A stretch of 18,481 nt of DNA. Origin: JANMDR01 sp031376425 (GTDB lineage: Bacteria > Pseudomonadota > Gammaproteobacteria > Burkholderiales > Usitatibacteraceae). Positions 7,271-14,934 of this stretch are shown here, in pieces. The notes beneath the pieces are model-generated. The model did no database searches, was not told where the DNA came from, and worked only from the letters and a program-made list of their open reading frames with translations. How positions within the stretch are numbered: position 1 is the stretch's first letter; every line of letters starts with the position of its first letter. The position numbers were made by a program, and so were the translations under genes. The stretch spans positions 1 through 18,481 of the forward strand of contig JANMDR010000216.1 of the NCBI GenBank assembly GCA_031376425.1. Reading direction: 5' to 3'.

Positions 7271-8124
7271 GCGCAGCCATTATCACCGCGACCAACATCA
7301 CCAAACATTATGGTAAAAAACTAGCGCTAGACAATATTAGTTTTAGCCTTCCCGCTGGCAGAATCGTTGGTCTAATTGGCCCCAACGGCTCCGGCAAAAC
7401 CACACTAATAAAGGCGCTCTTGGGTTTAGCGCCATTTAAAGGTGAGCTTGACGTACTCGGATTTGATCCGCGTACTCAGCGTGACGCACTAATGCATGAA
7501 GTGAGTTTTATTGCCGACGTGGCTATTTTGCCGCGTTGGCTAAACGTAAAAAATGCGGTTGATTTTGTGGAGGGTGTACACCCAAAGTTTAGCCGCAGCA
7601 AATGCGAAGCCTACATCGCCAATACCAAGCTCCAGCCCAACATGAAGGTATCTCAAATGAGCAAGGGCATGGTGGTGCAACTGCATTTAGCACTAGTGAT
7701 GGCTATTGACGCTAAGCTCCTCGTGCTTGATGAGCCCACCTTGGGCCTAGATATTTTGTACCGTCGCCAGTTTTATCAAAATTTGCTCGAAGATTATTTT
7801 GATCACAACCGAACAATTTTAATCGCCACCCACCAAGTAGAAGAAATCGAAAACATCCTCACCGATTTAATTTTCATCCGCGATGGCAAATTAGCGCTTA
7901 ACGCGAGCTTAGAAGAAATTAATGCGCGTTTTATCGAAGTACAAGTCGCACCTCAAAACATGGAAGTCGCGCGTGCGCAAAAGCCAATTGATGAGCGCAC
8001 GCAATTGGGTAAAACGACGATGTTGTTTGATGGCGTGCATCTGGGCATACTCGAAAAGCTTGGAGAGTGCCGTAATTCAAATATTGTCGATCTTTTTATA
8101 GCCACCATGAAGGATACGATTTAG
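7267..8124 (+). CDS. ABC transporter ATP-binding protein (YtrB-like)
   Basis: The 285-residue protein is a single nucleotide-binding domain: Walker A GPNGSGKT (38-45), Walker B LLVLDEPTLGLD (151-162) with catalytic E156, and H-loop H189 in ATHQ. The signature motif is degenerate, MSKGM (131-135) instead of LSGGQ, and the Q-loop region (EVSFIADVA, about 78-86) lacks the usual Gln; both deviations occur in YtrB/CcmA-like exporters paired with small GntR regulators. Residues after about 215 form a poorly conserved C-terminal extension. An AGGGA Shine-Dalgarno (7255-7259) sits 7 nt upstream inside the gntR end. It should energise the two downstream ABC-2 type permeases, probably as exporter or as a remodelling ATPase. 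The cargo is unknown. Confidence 0.94.
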   Translation: MSAAIITATNITKHYGKKLALDNISFSLPAGRIVGLIGPNGSGKTTLIKALLGLAPFKGELDVLGFDPRTQRDALMHEVSFIADVAILPRWLNVKNAVDFVEGVHPKFSRSKCEAYIANTKLQPNMKVSQMSKGMVVQLHLALVMAIDAKLLVLDEPTLGLDILYRRQFYQNLLEDYFDHNRTILIATHQVEEIENILTDLIFIRDGKLALNASLEEINARFIEVQVAPQNMEVARAQKPIDERTQLGKTTMLFDGVHLGILEKLGECRNSNIVDLFIATMKDTI

Positions 8125-9057
8125 ATGAACACGTTTATTTGGTGCTTACGCCGCGAGCTTTGGGAACATTGGACATTGCTCTTGGGCCTACCCGTGGTGC
8201 TGGCAGCTATGGTGACGATTCAAATAACGGCGGACTTCTATTTTCAGTTTAGCGATGCGATTGTTTTGCTCGTTGCAGCGCCTGCAGAAACGAGGGCAGC
8301 ATTCACGCTATCGCTAATCACCACAAAATTTGCGGCACTAGTCTTCATGCAACTGGCTTTAGGTTTGTCTATTTTATTCTATGGCTCTAGCACCTTATAC
8401 GATGATCGCCGCGATGGCAGTAACTTTTTTTGGAAATCCCTACCACTATCAGACGCAAAAATGGTTGGTGCCAAGGTAGCCATTGTGCTTGTTATTGCCC
8501 CGTTGATCAGCATCATTTGTACCTTAATCGTGATCGGGGTAAGCCTGCTCGCGGTGGGTGAAATTGCGGCATTTTCTGGCTTGAATGCGTTCGGTGCACT
8601 TTTTGCCAGCGCTACACTTTACGGCTTAATCGCTAAAACCATCTCATTGTGGCCAGTGTTTGTGTTGACGACTTTACCTGCTTTAGGCTGGATGTTGGCA
8701 GTGTCGGCGCTAGTAAAAAAACGCCCCCTAATTTGGATTGTAGGTTTACCCATCATTATTGCCCTACCCATTAGCTTTTTGAAATCCGTAGTAGAACGCG
8801 CTAGCAGTTTCGCTTGGGTCGCAGAGGATGTGGCAACGCGCCTACTAATGGGTGTATCGCCTGGTAGTTGGGTGGTATTACGGCCGAGCTTATCGGCGGA
8901 CACTTCAAGCCCGATAAAAAATGTACCTGGGGCGGCGCAATATATTTTGCAGGGGTGGCAAATACCCACTTTTGCCGACTACTGGATGGCAGCAGCCATT
9001 GGGCTTGCCCTAATTTTTCTGGCGATTCGAATACGCCGTTGGCGCGTGGATGTTTAG
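8125..9057 (+). CDS. ABC-2 type transporter permease (first of two paralogues)
   Basis: The 310-residue protein begins immediately after the ATPase stop, with AAGGA (8110-8114) as ribosome-binding site. Hydrophobic segments are at about 17-37, 68-88, 115-143, 154-172, 175-196, 202-220 and 287-302, the pattern of a six- or seven-helix ABC-2 permease. It shares with the second permease (10337-11296) the N-terminal LRRExWE motif (8-14 here) and a cytoplasmic loop DxxxDxSxxFWxSLPxS (here D93 to S109, containing FFWKSLPLS), which probably contacts the ATPase. Two different permeases with one ATPase suggest a heterodimeric membrane domain. The substrate cannot be inferred. Confidence 0.9.
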   Translation: MNTFIWCLRRELWEHWTLLLGLPVVLAAMVTIQITADFYFQFSDAIVLLVAAPAETRAAFTLSLITTKFAALVFMQLALGLSILFYGSSTLYDDRRDGSNFFWKSLPLSDAKMVGAKVAIVLVIAPLISIICTLIVIGVSLLAVGEIAAFSGLNAFGALFASATLYGLIAKTISLWPVFVLTTLPALGWMLAVSALVKKRPLIWIVGLPIIIALPISFLKSVVERASSFAWVAEDVATRLLMGVSPGSWVVLRPSLSADTSSPIKNVPGAAQYILQGWQIPTFADYWMAAAIGLALIFLAIRIRRWRVDV

Positions 9058-9120
9058 CTATTCATACCACTTCGCCAACTAAATTTGCCGTCAAGCAATC
9101 AACTTTAACTAGAGCCAAGA

Positions 9121-10248
9121 ATGTCTAAAACGCAATTCATTACCCCAAAAAAACTTCGACCTAAAACGGTGCTCATCGGCGCAGGTATTGCCACTTTAAG
9201 TTGTACCGCCATCGCAATGATTGGCTTACACCTGAAGCCAATTGACCCCACCGGTGCCGTGCTTGGCAGCACAGAATTTACTGCTGCCGCCGATTGGATC
9301 AAAGCTAATAAGGCGCACTATTGCGATATGTCCCCAGAGCAAACCCTACTATATCTTGCAAAAAAACCGGTACCAGGATTATTGACTAAAGAAGAAAGCA
9401 TAGCCCATATCATCCAAGCGACGATTGAACTTAGTGTAAGCACCGACCCGCGCCAGCGTGCTCAAGGGCTATACGTTCACACGCTCCAGCTTGGCGGCGC
9501 TGCCGCCCCCGAAATACAGCAACTCGTTGCGCTCGCAAAATCAACAAATGACTCTAGCGTCTATGCAACGGCGCTCGCAGTTTGCAAGGACTCAAAAAAC
9601 GAAATCTGCACGGCAGTAAATGCTGAAAAATGGGCGCAAATTGATACCGAAAATGGTATTGCGTGGTTAGCAGCTGCGCAGACGGCTCTCGACAGAAAAG
9701 ACGATGAGTCTGCAAAGGGCGCGATTGAAAAAGCTGCTGCTGCAAAATTTTTTAAATCGCATACACCCACAGTAGCACCCCTAATGAGCGCCACAGCAAT
9801 CAAAGCGCTCCCACTTTATAACCGAGAGATGGTTGGACTGGAATTAATGGCGCTGCCACAAATCTCGCCTATGCATCAACTAAGCGTTATTAAGTACTGC
9901 GTCGAGAAAGGCATCCCCCGCTTGGAACGATCAACGCTTTGTAACGATATAGCAACACGCTTAGCAAAGGACGACCAAACCAGCGAAGGTTTAGCAGTTG
10001 CGGCGTCGATCACGAAGCTTTTTGCATGGGATAAGCAGCGCTTAGCCGTTATAGAAGCCAAAAAGAAATCTGTCGCAACGCGCGCAATGGACATCGCTAT
10101 GAGTAACGCCTTGCCGTACTTACCATGTGCTGACTGGGTTAGAAATGACTCGGCTTACAGTCGCCTCCTTCTGTTCAACCCACTGGTCATATCTGAACAA
10201 GAGCTTAAAGCTAACCCAGCCAAACCAGCGGAGCCAACATCAAAATAG
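9121..10248 (+). CDS. Membrane-anchored helical protein of the ABC operon, function unknown
   Basis: The 375-residue protein has a basic N-terminus, one transmembrane helix (about 16-36) and a long, mostly alpha-helical Ala-rich remainder ending in a Pro/Ala/Lys tail. The uncleaved anchor and basic N-terminus predict a periplasmic body. Cysteines at 68, 155, 163, 260, 274 and 336 could form disulfides there; the close pairs 155/163 and 260/274 are suggestive. A segment around 178-208 (WLAAAQTALDRKDDESAKGA) looks like one degenerate TPR-like helical hairpin. I recognise no named domain. It sits 63 bp after permease 1 and before permease 2, on the same strand, so it is likely an accessory subunit of the transporter, such as a periplasmic scaffold or substrate-handling protein (inference). 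No clear Shine-Dalgarno is seen. Confidence 0.85.
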   Translation: MSKTQFITPKKLRPKTVLIGAGIATLSCTAIAMIGLHLKPIDPTGAVLGSTEFTAAADWIKANKAHYCDMSPEQTLLYLAKKPVPGLLTKEESIAHIIQATIELSVSTDPRQRAQGLYVHTLQLGGAAAPEIQQLVALAKSTNDSSVYATALAVCKDSKNEICTAVNAEKWAQIDTENGIAWLAAAQTALDRKDDESAKGAIEKAAAAKFFKSHTPTVAPLMSATAIKALPLYNREMVGLELMALPQISPMHQLSVIKYCVEKGIPRLERSTLCNDIATRLAKDDQTSEGLAVAASITKLFAWDKQRLAVIEAKKKSVATRAMDIAMSNALPYLPCADWVRNDSAYSRLLLFNPLVISEQELKANPAKPAEPTSK

Positions 10249-10250
10249 AA

Positions 10251-10340
10251 ATGCCGAAAGAAATTCTGAATCTATCCGAAAAACGCCTTAAGACTCTTAA
10301 AGAATTAGGCACCTTCAGGAATTATTGGGACCTAAAATGA
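10251..10340 (+). CDS. Candidate 29-residue micro-protein inside the ABC operon
   Basis: An ATG two bases after the stop of the 375-residue protein opens a 29-codon frame that ends in TGA sharing ATGA (10337-10340) with the start of permease 2. It exactly fills the gap between the two genes. The product, starting MPKEILNLSEKRLK and ending NYWDLK, is basic and could form one amphipathic helix; it has no membrane segment. No good Shine-Dalgarno precedes it, so translation would rely on reinitiation from the upstream gene. It may act mainly as a coupling leader that delivers ribosomes to permease 2, or be a true small subunit. Chance cannot be excluded at this length. Confidence 0.45.
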   Translation: MPKEILNLSEKRLKTLKELGTFRNYWDLK

Positions 10341-11296
10341 AACAATTCTACTGGCTGCTGCGTCGCGAATTTTGGGAAAACAAAGGCATGCTAATTTGGC
10401 TGCCGTTAGCAGCAGGGGCTATGTCCTCCATTTTACTGAACGGATACCTCTGGGCGAGAATTTTCGGCAAGCTCGATGAACGCGAGCGCGGCTGGCTCGG
10501 TTTAAAAGTCGGCGAGGAAATTACGCAAGCAACGCTGCAAAAAATCATGCATTGGGTATCGCACACCACATTTCTTGATTCCACATTCATATTTACCGGC
10601 GTAGGTGTAAGCACTTTTTTCTATGCCGTAAATACCTTATTTGATGAGAACAAAGATCGTAGCGCCCAGTTCTGGCAGTCTCTACCAACTTCAAATCGTG
10701 CTGTCGTGCTTTCAAAACTCACCACGGCCGTAGTAATCGCTCCCAGCATTGGCATTATTATTACCATCGTCTTCGCAGTTATCACAGCCGGGATACATAG
10801 TTTGGTCGCGATGAAATATGGCCCAAATGTTTTCATTCACCTTATAGGAAATCCATTATTTTTTCGGCAGTGCGCTGAACTTTTTATGATGCTTCCATTC
10901 CATATTCTGTGGGCGTTGCCGACAGTGGCGTGGCTACTGGCTGTGTCTGCTGTCGCCCGATCAAAGCCAGCGCTTTGGGCCGGAGGAATTCCGATGATAG
11001 TAACTGGATTAGCGATGCTATTCGATAAGGCGTTTGAGACGGCGCGCGATCCCGGTTGGGCATTAGACACCATTCTTGGTCGATCAATAGGGAGCGTAAT
11101 TCCTGGCGCTTGGTCAAAGTTTGGTGCACCAAAATTTGAGATGTCATTGAACCAAAATTCCGGAGACTTTTCGCTTTGGAGGGTCGTCCTCCACCACGCG
11201 TTCGACCTATCAATAACAGCCAATTTGTGGATTGGTGTTGTGCTTGGAGTCGCCTTTCTATGTATCGCTATCCGCCAGCGAGGATCGCGCGGATAA
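10337..11296 (+). CDS. ABC-2 type transporter permease (second paralogue)
   Basis: Starting at ATG 10337 the product is 319 residues. I prefer this to the in-frame TTG at 10325 because MKQFYWLLRREFWEN then aligns directly with the first permease N-terminus and the start overlaps the micro-ORF stop. Hydrophobic segments lie at about 17-37, 82-102, 127-158, 183-205, 212-230 and 297-313. The loop DENKDRSAQFWQSLPTS (103-119) matches the FWKSLP loop of permease 1. Compared with permease 1 it has a longer first extracytoplasmic segment (about 40-80). It is the last gene of the operon, and no hairpin-plus-T terminator is visible after it. It is probably the second half of a heterodimeric transmembrane domain served by the single upstream ATPase. 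Confidence 0.88.
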   Translation: MKQFYWLLRREFWENKGMLIWLPLAAGAMSSILLNGYLWARIFGKLDERERGWLGLKVGEEITQATLQKIMHWVSHTTFLDSTFIFTGVGVSTFFYAVNTLFDENKDRSAQFWQSLPTSNRAVVLSKLTTAVVIAPSIGIIITIVFAVITAGIHSLVAMKYGPNVFIHLIGNPLFFRQCAELFMMLPFHILWALPTVAWLLAVSAVARSKPALWAGGIPMIVTGLAMLFDKAFETARDPGWALDTILGRSIGSVIPGAWSKFGAPKFEMSLNQNSGDFSLWRVVLHHAFDLSITANLWIGVVLGVAFLCIAIRQRGSRG

Positions 11297-11375
11297 TTAG
11301 GTAACACTATTTACGCTCAGACTCGAAAAAAAACGACTATTCAGCGTTGGTGCAAAATCTTAGCAATATAAATTT

Positions 11376-11403
11376 TTGACTGTGGGGCAATTCGCGCTAC
11401 TAT
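11376..11403 (+). promoter_or_regulatory. Putative sigma-70 promoter of the S9 peptidase gene
   Basis: TTGACT (11376-11381, 5/6 match) and TACTAT (11398-11403, 4/6 match) are 16 bp apart and predict a start near 11410, giving a leader of about 40 nt before ATG 11451. If correct, the TTG at 11376 cannot be a translation start. Confidence 0.55.
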
Positions 11404-11450
11404 TGCCACGTACGTCAGAATCTTTGATTGCATCAATTTCAACAGCCCCC

Positions 11451-13478
11451 ATGAAAAAATTCATTTCAGCTTTCTGTATAGCAGCCTTTGGCCTGTCCAT
11501 CGCCCAACATGGTTCAAGCACTTCCGCACAAGCGAACGCCGCCGCACCAACCTATAAAACTGCTGCCGATATCCCCGTAGAGGTATTTTTTAAACGCGAG
11601 CAATATTCTCGGATGACCTTATCGCCAAACGGGCGGAAGCTTGCCGCCCTCACTGTCGTTAATGGGCGCGACAACTTGTCGGTAATTGATTTAGACGCTA
11701 AAAAAGCGACTGTACTTACCAACTATTCGCAAGGCGATGTCGCTACCTTTAGCTGGATTGATGACAACCGGATGTTTTATGTGGTTGGCGATTTGAAGGA
11801 AGCGTCGGGACAGCTTAGATTTCAGGGCCGTTACGCCGTAGATACCGATGGCACAAACATTCGTGATCTGCGCGAACCGACAACTCGCTCACAACATCAA
11901 CGTGGTACGGCCAATATATTTTCAATCATCAGTAGAACCTATGATGGCACGGGAGAAGTGATCGTAGCGATGAACGAACGCAGCTACAATTTTGTAGATC
12001 TATATCGCTATAACACGCGCACAGGCGCGTTTAAGCTGCTCACCTTTGATTCGCCCTGCGACGTAACTCAATGGGTAATCGATCACGATTTGGTGCCACG
12101 CGTTGCCGTATGTATCGAGCCACGCAAAGCGCCAAACCTGCCGCGTGCAAGCACCGTTTGGCATCGTGCGGGCGATGGCAAGCCGTGGGAAAAGATTTCC
12201 GAATCCACGGACCCAAAAACCATGGGCTCGGTACGGCCACTTAGCTTCGACTATGACAACACAACGCTTTACGTCAGTTCTCGGAAGGGCTTAGATAAAT
12301 CTGCAATTTATAAATTTGATATTGCCAACAAAAAACTAGGTGAAAAACTGCTGCAACATCCGATGATTGATCTTAACGGCGGATTGATGTTTAGTCGCGC
12401 TAAGAAAAAACTCATGGGCATTGCATATAACGCCGATATGCCAAGAACGGAATGGTTTGATGACGATATCGCTAAACTAAAAGCACGCATCGATAAAACT
12501 CTCCCTGATACACATAATGTGATTTCATCTACTTTTGATGCGCTAAATTACATGCTGATCTATGCCAGTTCGGCCACTGATCCGGGAACCTATTATTTGT
12601 ACAATATTGAAAAAGGGGCAATTGAGCGCATCGGTAAATCGCGCCCATGGCTGCCTGCGAACCTGATGAGTGAACGCCGCTATGTCAAATATACAGCGCG
12701 CGACGGCTTAGAAATACCGGCATGGGTGACAATACCTAAAAATAGTGATGGCAAAAATTTACCCCTGATCGTGCATATTCACGGTGGTCCTTGGGTGCGC
12801 AGCTACGGCGGGCTTGGCTGGGGGGGCGAAGCGATTGCACAATTTTTTGCATCGCGCGGCTATGCCGTACTAGAACCGGAACCACGCGGCTCCACCGGCT
12901 TTGGGCGCAAACACTATGCCGCCAGCTTCAAACAATGGGGACTCGCCATGCAGGATGATATTACCGATGGTGCTCTGTATTTAGCGGCTGAGGGTATCGT
13001 GGATAAAACCAGAATGGGACTTTTTGGCGCAAGCTATGGTGGCTACGCCACCTTGCAGGGGCTAGTAAAAGACCCTGATATTTGGCGCGCTGGCAGTGCC
13101 TACGTTGCAGTAGCCGATCTTGAGTTAATGCAAACCGTGATGTGGTCAGACTTCGCGCAAGCTTCTGATTATTTAGACACTGATTACAAGAGACTCGTTG
13201 GCGATAAGGACATTGACCGCGAGCAATTTCAAAGAACCTCTCCCCTCAAAAACGCAGATAAAATGAAAGCGCCCGTGATGTTAACTATGGGGGCGGACGA
13301 TCGTCGCGTACCGCTAATACACGGTGATGCCATGCGTGATGCCTTGGTGAAAGCAGGCAAAAAAGTGGATTACCTCGTCTATCCCGGTGAAGCGCATGGC
13401 TTTAACAAAGAGGAAAACGTAATCGACTTTTATAAACGTAATGAGAAGTTTTTTGCTGAACACTTAAAAGCGCGATAA
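11451..13478 (+). CDS. S9 family (prolyl oligopeptidase/acylaminoacyl-peptidase-like) serine peptidase, secreted
   Basis: I take ATG 11451, giving 675 residues, because a signal peptide begins there (MKKFISAFCIAAFGLSIA, cut near AQANA at about 30); the frame extends upstream to a TTG at 11376, but that overlaps the likely -35. The N-terminal part (about 40-400) is a beta-propeller built of strand repeats such as RMTLSPNGRKLAALTV. The alpha/beta-hydrolase domain follows, with oxyanion motif HGGPW (444-448), nucleophile S528 in GASYGGYA, D617 in GADDRRVP and H649 in GEAHGF: a complete triad. Such enzymes cleave small peptides with the propeller restricting access; the export signal suggests periplasmic peptide degradation, complementing the M13 peptidase at 328-2388. 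It ends 28 bp before the next VOC gene. No frameshift or missing residue was seen. Confidence 0.95.
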   Translation: MKKFISAFCIAAFGLSIAQHGSSTSAQANAAAPTYKTAADIPVEVFFKREQYSRMTLSPNGRKLAALTVVNGRDNLSVIDLDAKKATVLTNYSQGDVATFSWIDDNRMFYVVGDLKEASGQLRFQGRYAVDTDGTNIRDLREPTTRSQHQRGTANIFSIISRTYDGTGEVIVAMNERSYNFVDLYRYNTRTGAFKLLTFDSPCDVTQWVIDHDLVPRVAVCIEPRKAPNLPRASTVWHRAGDGKPWEKISESTDPKTMGSVRPLSFDYDNTTLYVSSRKGLDKSAIYKFDIANKKLGEKLLQHPMIDLNGGLMFSRAKKKLMGIAYNADMPRTEWFDDDIAKLKARIDKTLPDTHNVISSTFDALNYMLIYASSATDPGTYYLYNIEKGAIERIGKSRPWLPANLMSERRYVKYTARDGLEIPAWVTIPKNSDGKNLPLIVHIHGGPWVRSYGGLGWGGEAIAQFFASRGYAVLEPEPRGSTGFGRKHYAASFKQWGLAMQDDITDGALYLAAEGIVDKTRMGLFGASYGGYATLQGLVKDPDIWRAGSAYVAVADLELMQTVMWSDFAQASDYLDTDYKRLVGDKDIDREQFQRTSPLKNADKMKAPVMLTMGADDRRVPLIHGDAMRDALVKAGKKVDYLVYPGEAHGFNKEENVIDFYKRNEKFFAEHLKAR

Positions 13479-13506
13479 TTATGTTTTAAATTTCAGCGCC
13501 ACTAAT

Positions 13507-13926
13507 ATGTCAACCCTCTCCCGCTTTCACCTCGCCTTTCATGTTACTGATCTAAATAAAGCGCGTGCGTTTTACGGGCAGCTATTGGGTTGTCAGGAAG
13601 GGCGATCAACTGACACTTGGGTGGATTTTGATTTTTTTGGGCACCAAATATCTTTGCATTTAGGCATCCCATTTGCCGCTGCAAATACGGGGAAGGTCGA
13701 TAATGTTATGGTGCCCATGCCGCATTTTGGCGTGTTACTGCCGATGGCCGAATGGCAAGCTTTAGCGGCACGTTTGCAGTCAGCAAATTTGGCATTTATT
13801 ATCACTCCTAGTTTGCGGTTTGCAGGTCAAGCCGGTGAACAAGGAACGATGTTTTTTAAAGACCCCAGTGGCAATCCGATTGAGATTAAAGGCTTCACGG
13901 ATTTTGAGACGATTTTTGCGCAATGA
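13507..13926 (+). CDS. VOC-family protein, extradiol-dioxygenase-like (COG3565-like)
   Basis: The 139-residue protein is a two-module VOC fold: FHLAFHVTDLNKARAFYGQLLGC opens module 1 and FFKDPSGNPIEIKGF (116-130) closes module 2. H8, H73 and E126 fall where the metal-binding His-His-Glu of this superfamily is expected; the WVDFDFFGHQISLH stretch (38-51) is typical of the small predicted dioxygenases of COG3565. Activity on a defined substrate is unproven for that group, as far as I recall. The stop overlaps the start of the dehydrogenase gene (ATGA at 13923-13926), indicating translational coupling. It lies 28 bp after the S9 peptidase and could be read through from it. It is not closely related by eye to the VOC protein at 6238-6624. 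Confidence 0.88.
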   Translation: MSTLSRFHLAFHVTDLNKARAFYGQLLGCQEGRSTDTWVDFDFFGHQISLHLGIPFAAANTGKVDNVMVPMPHFGVLLPMAEWQALAARLQSANLAFIITPSLRFAGQAGEQGTMFFKDPSGNPIEIKGFTDFETIFAQ

Positions 13927-14888
13927 GTGCAATTGATTTGCCTACACAGCATGCTATCCCCTTCGTATCGCGCGCCAACGCGTCCGATAGCGCTGCCTGG
14001 CTTGCAGCATTATCGCTCGCGATGCCGCAGGAATGCATTGTGCCGTTTACCCAGCTCACCGATACCCAACGCCGCGACGCGACAGTGGCGATTGTGGCAA
14101 ACCCCGACCCAGCCGCGCTAAATCAACTCCCTGCGTTGCAATGGGTGCACAGTTTGTGGGCAGGGGTAGAACGCATGTTGACTGAGTTGCAAAATCCGCA
14201 AGTAGCGATTGTTCGCTTAGAAGACCCACAACTGGCAGAAACGATGGCGGAGGCGGTGTTAGCTTGGACGTTGTATTTACATCGCGATATGCCCACCTAC
14301 GCGGCTTTACAACGCAACCGCGTGTGGCAGCCGCAGCCGCCGCGCCTGCCTTCGGAACGGTGTGTGGCAATTTTAGGGCTTGGGCATTTAGGCAAACTTG
14401 CCGCTAAACGCTTAATCAACGCGGGTTTTGAAGTGATTGGCTGGGCTAGAAGTGCTCAGACACTATCCAGTGTGCAGACCTACGCGGGCGATGATGCCTT
14501 ACCGGAAGTGCTTGGCCGTGCCGACCTTGTGGTGTGCCTGCTACCACTCACGCCGCATACACGAAACTTGCTTAATGCACGTCGTTTTACTCAAATGAAA
14601 CCGCAAGCGGCACTCATCAACTTTGGTCGCGGGGCAATTGTAAATAGCGCCGATTTGATGGCTGCTTTAAATGCCAATCAGCTTTCCCACGCAGTATTGG
14701 ATGTGTTTGAAACCGAGCCGCTGCCCACTGACAATCCCCTTTGGGCGCATGAAAAAATTACAGTATTGCCGCACATCTCAGCGCCCACACATAAAGGCAC
14801 CGCTTCCGCAGTGGTGGCGGGCAATATTGCACGTTTCCGCGCTACTGGGGCATTGCCTAAATGCGTTGACCCGCAGATTGGTTATTAA
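13923..14888 (+). CDS. D-isomer-specific 2-hydroxyacid dehydrogenase (glyoxylate/hydroxypyruvate reductase A-like)
   Basis: The 321-residue protein carries the NAD(P)-binding Rossmann motif GLGHLG (152-157) followed by WARS (174-177); the basic Arg after the second strand favours NADP(H). The catalytic residues of the family are all present: R236 in NFGRGA, E265 in ETEP and H284 in LPHIS. Length and the shortened N-terminal substrate domain (about 1-110) match the GhrA group, which reduces glyoxylate, hydroxypyruvate or related 2-oxoacids. The ATG overlaps the VOC stop by 4 bp, so the two products are probably made together and may act on one pathway (inference). Its stop codon lies inside an 11-bp tandem repeat. 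It converges with the questin-oxidase-like gene. Confidence 0.93.
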   Translation: MSAIDLPTQHAIPFVSRANASDSAAWLAALSLAMPQECIVPFTQLTDTQRRDATVAIVANPDPAALNQLPALQWVHSLWAGVERMLTELQNPQVAIVRLEDPQLAETMAEAVLAWTLYLHRDMPTYAALQRNRVWQPQPPRLPSERCVAILGLGHLGKLAAKRLINAGFEVIGWARSAQTLSSVQTYAGDDALPEVLGRADLVVCLLPLTPHTRNLLNARRFTQMKPQAALINFGRGAIVNSADLMAALNANQLSHAVLDVFETEPLPTDNPLWAHEKITVLPHISAPTHKGTASAVVAGNIARFRATGALPKCVDPQIGY

Positions 14889-14910
14889 GCGTTTATTAAG
14901 CGCTTATTAA
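14882..14910. repeat. 11-bp tandem repeat with palindromic core between convergent genes
   Basis: TTATTAAGCGT (14882-14892), TTATTAAGCGC (14893-14903) and TTATTAA (14904-14910) are head-to-tail copies. The second junction creates the 10-bp palindrome TAAGCGCTTA. The repeat contains the TAA stop of the dehydrogenase gene and offers several in-frame stops. No terminator-like GC stem is present. Confidence 0.6.
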
Positions 14911-14934
14911 TCCCCTAATACTCAAGCACATTAG

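Noticed and set aside
10325..10336. TTG start for permease 2
   Set aside because: ATG 10337 aligns with the first permease N-terminus and forms the ATGA overlap, though an AGGA 4 nt before the TTG keeps it formally possible.
10837..11307. Minus-strand open frame of 156 codons
   Set aside because: Antisense to the second permease, which is supported by its paralogue and operon position.
11376..11450. N-terminal extension of the S9 peptidase from TTG 11376
   Set aside because: The TTG is part of a good -35 hexamer, and the signal peptide begins exactly at ATG 11451.
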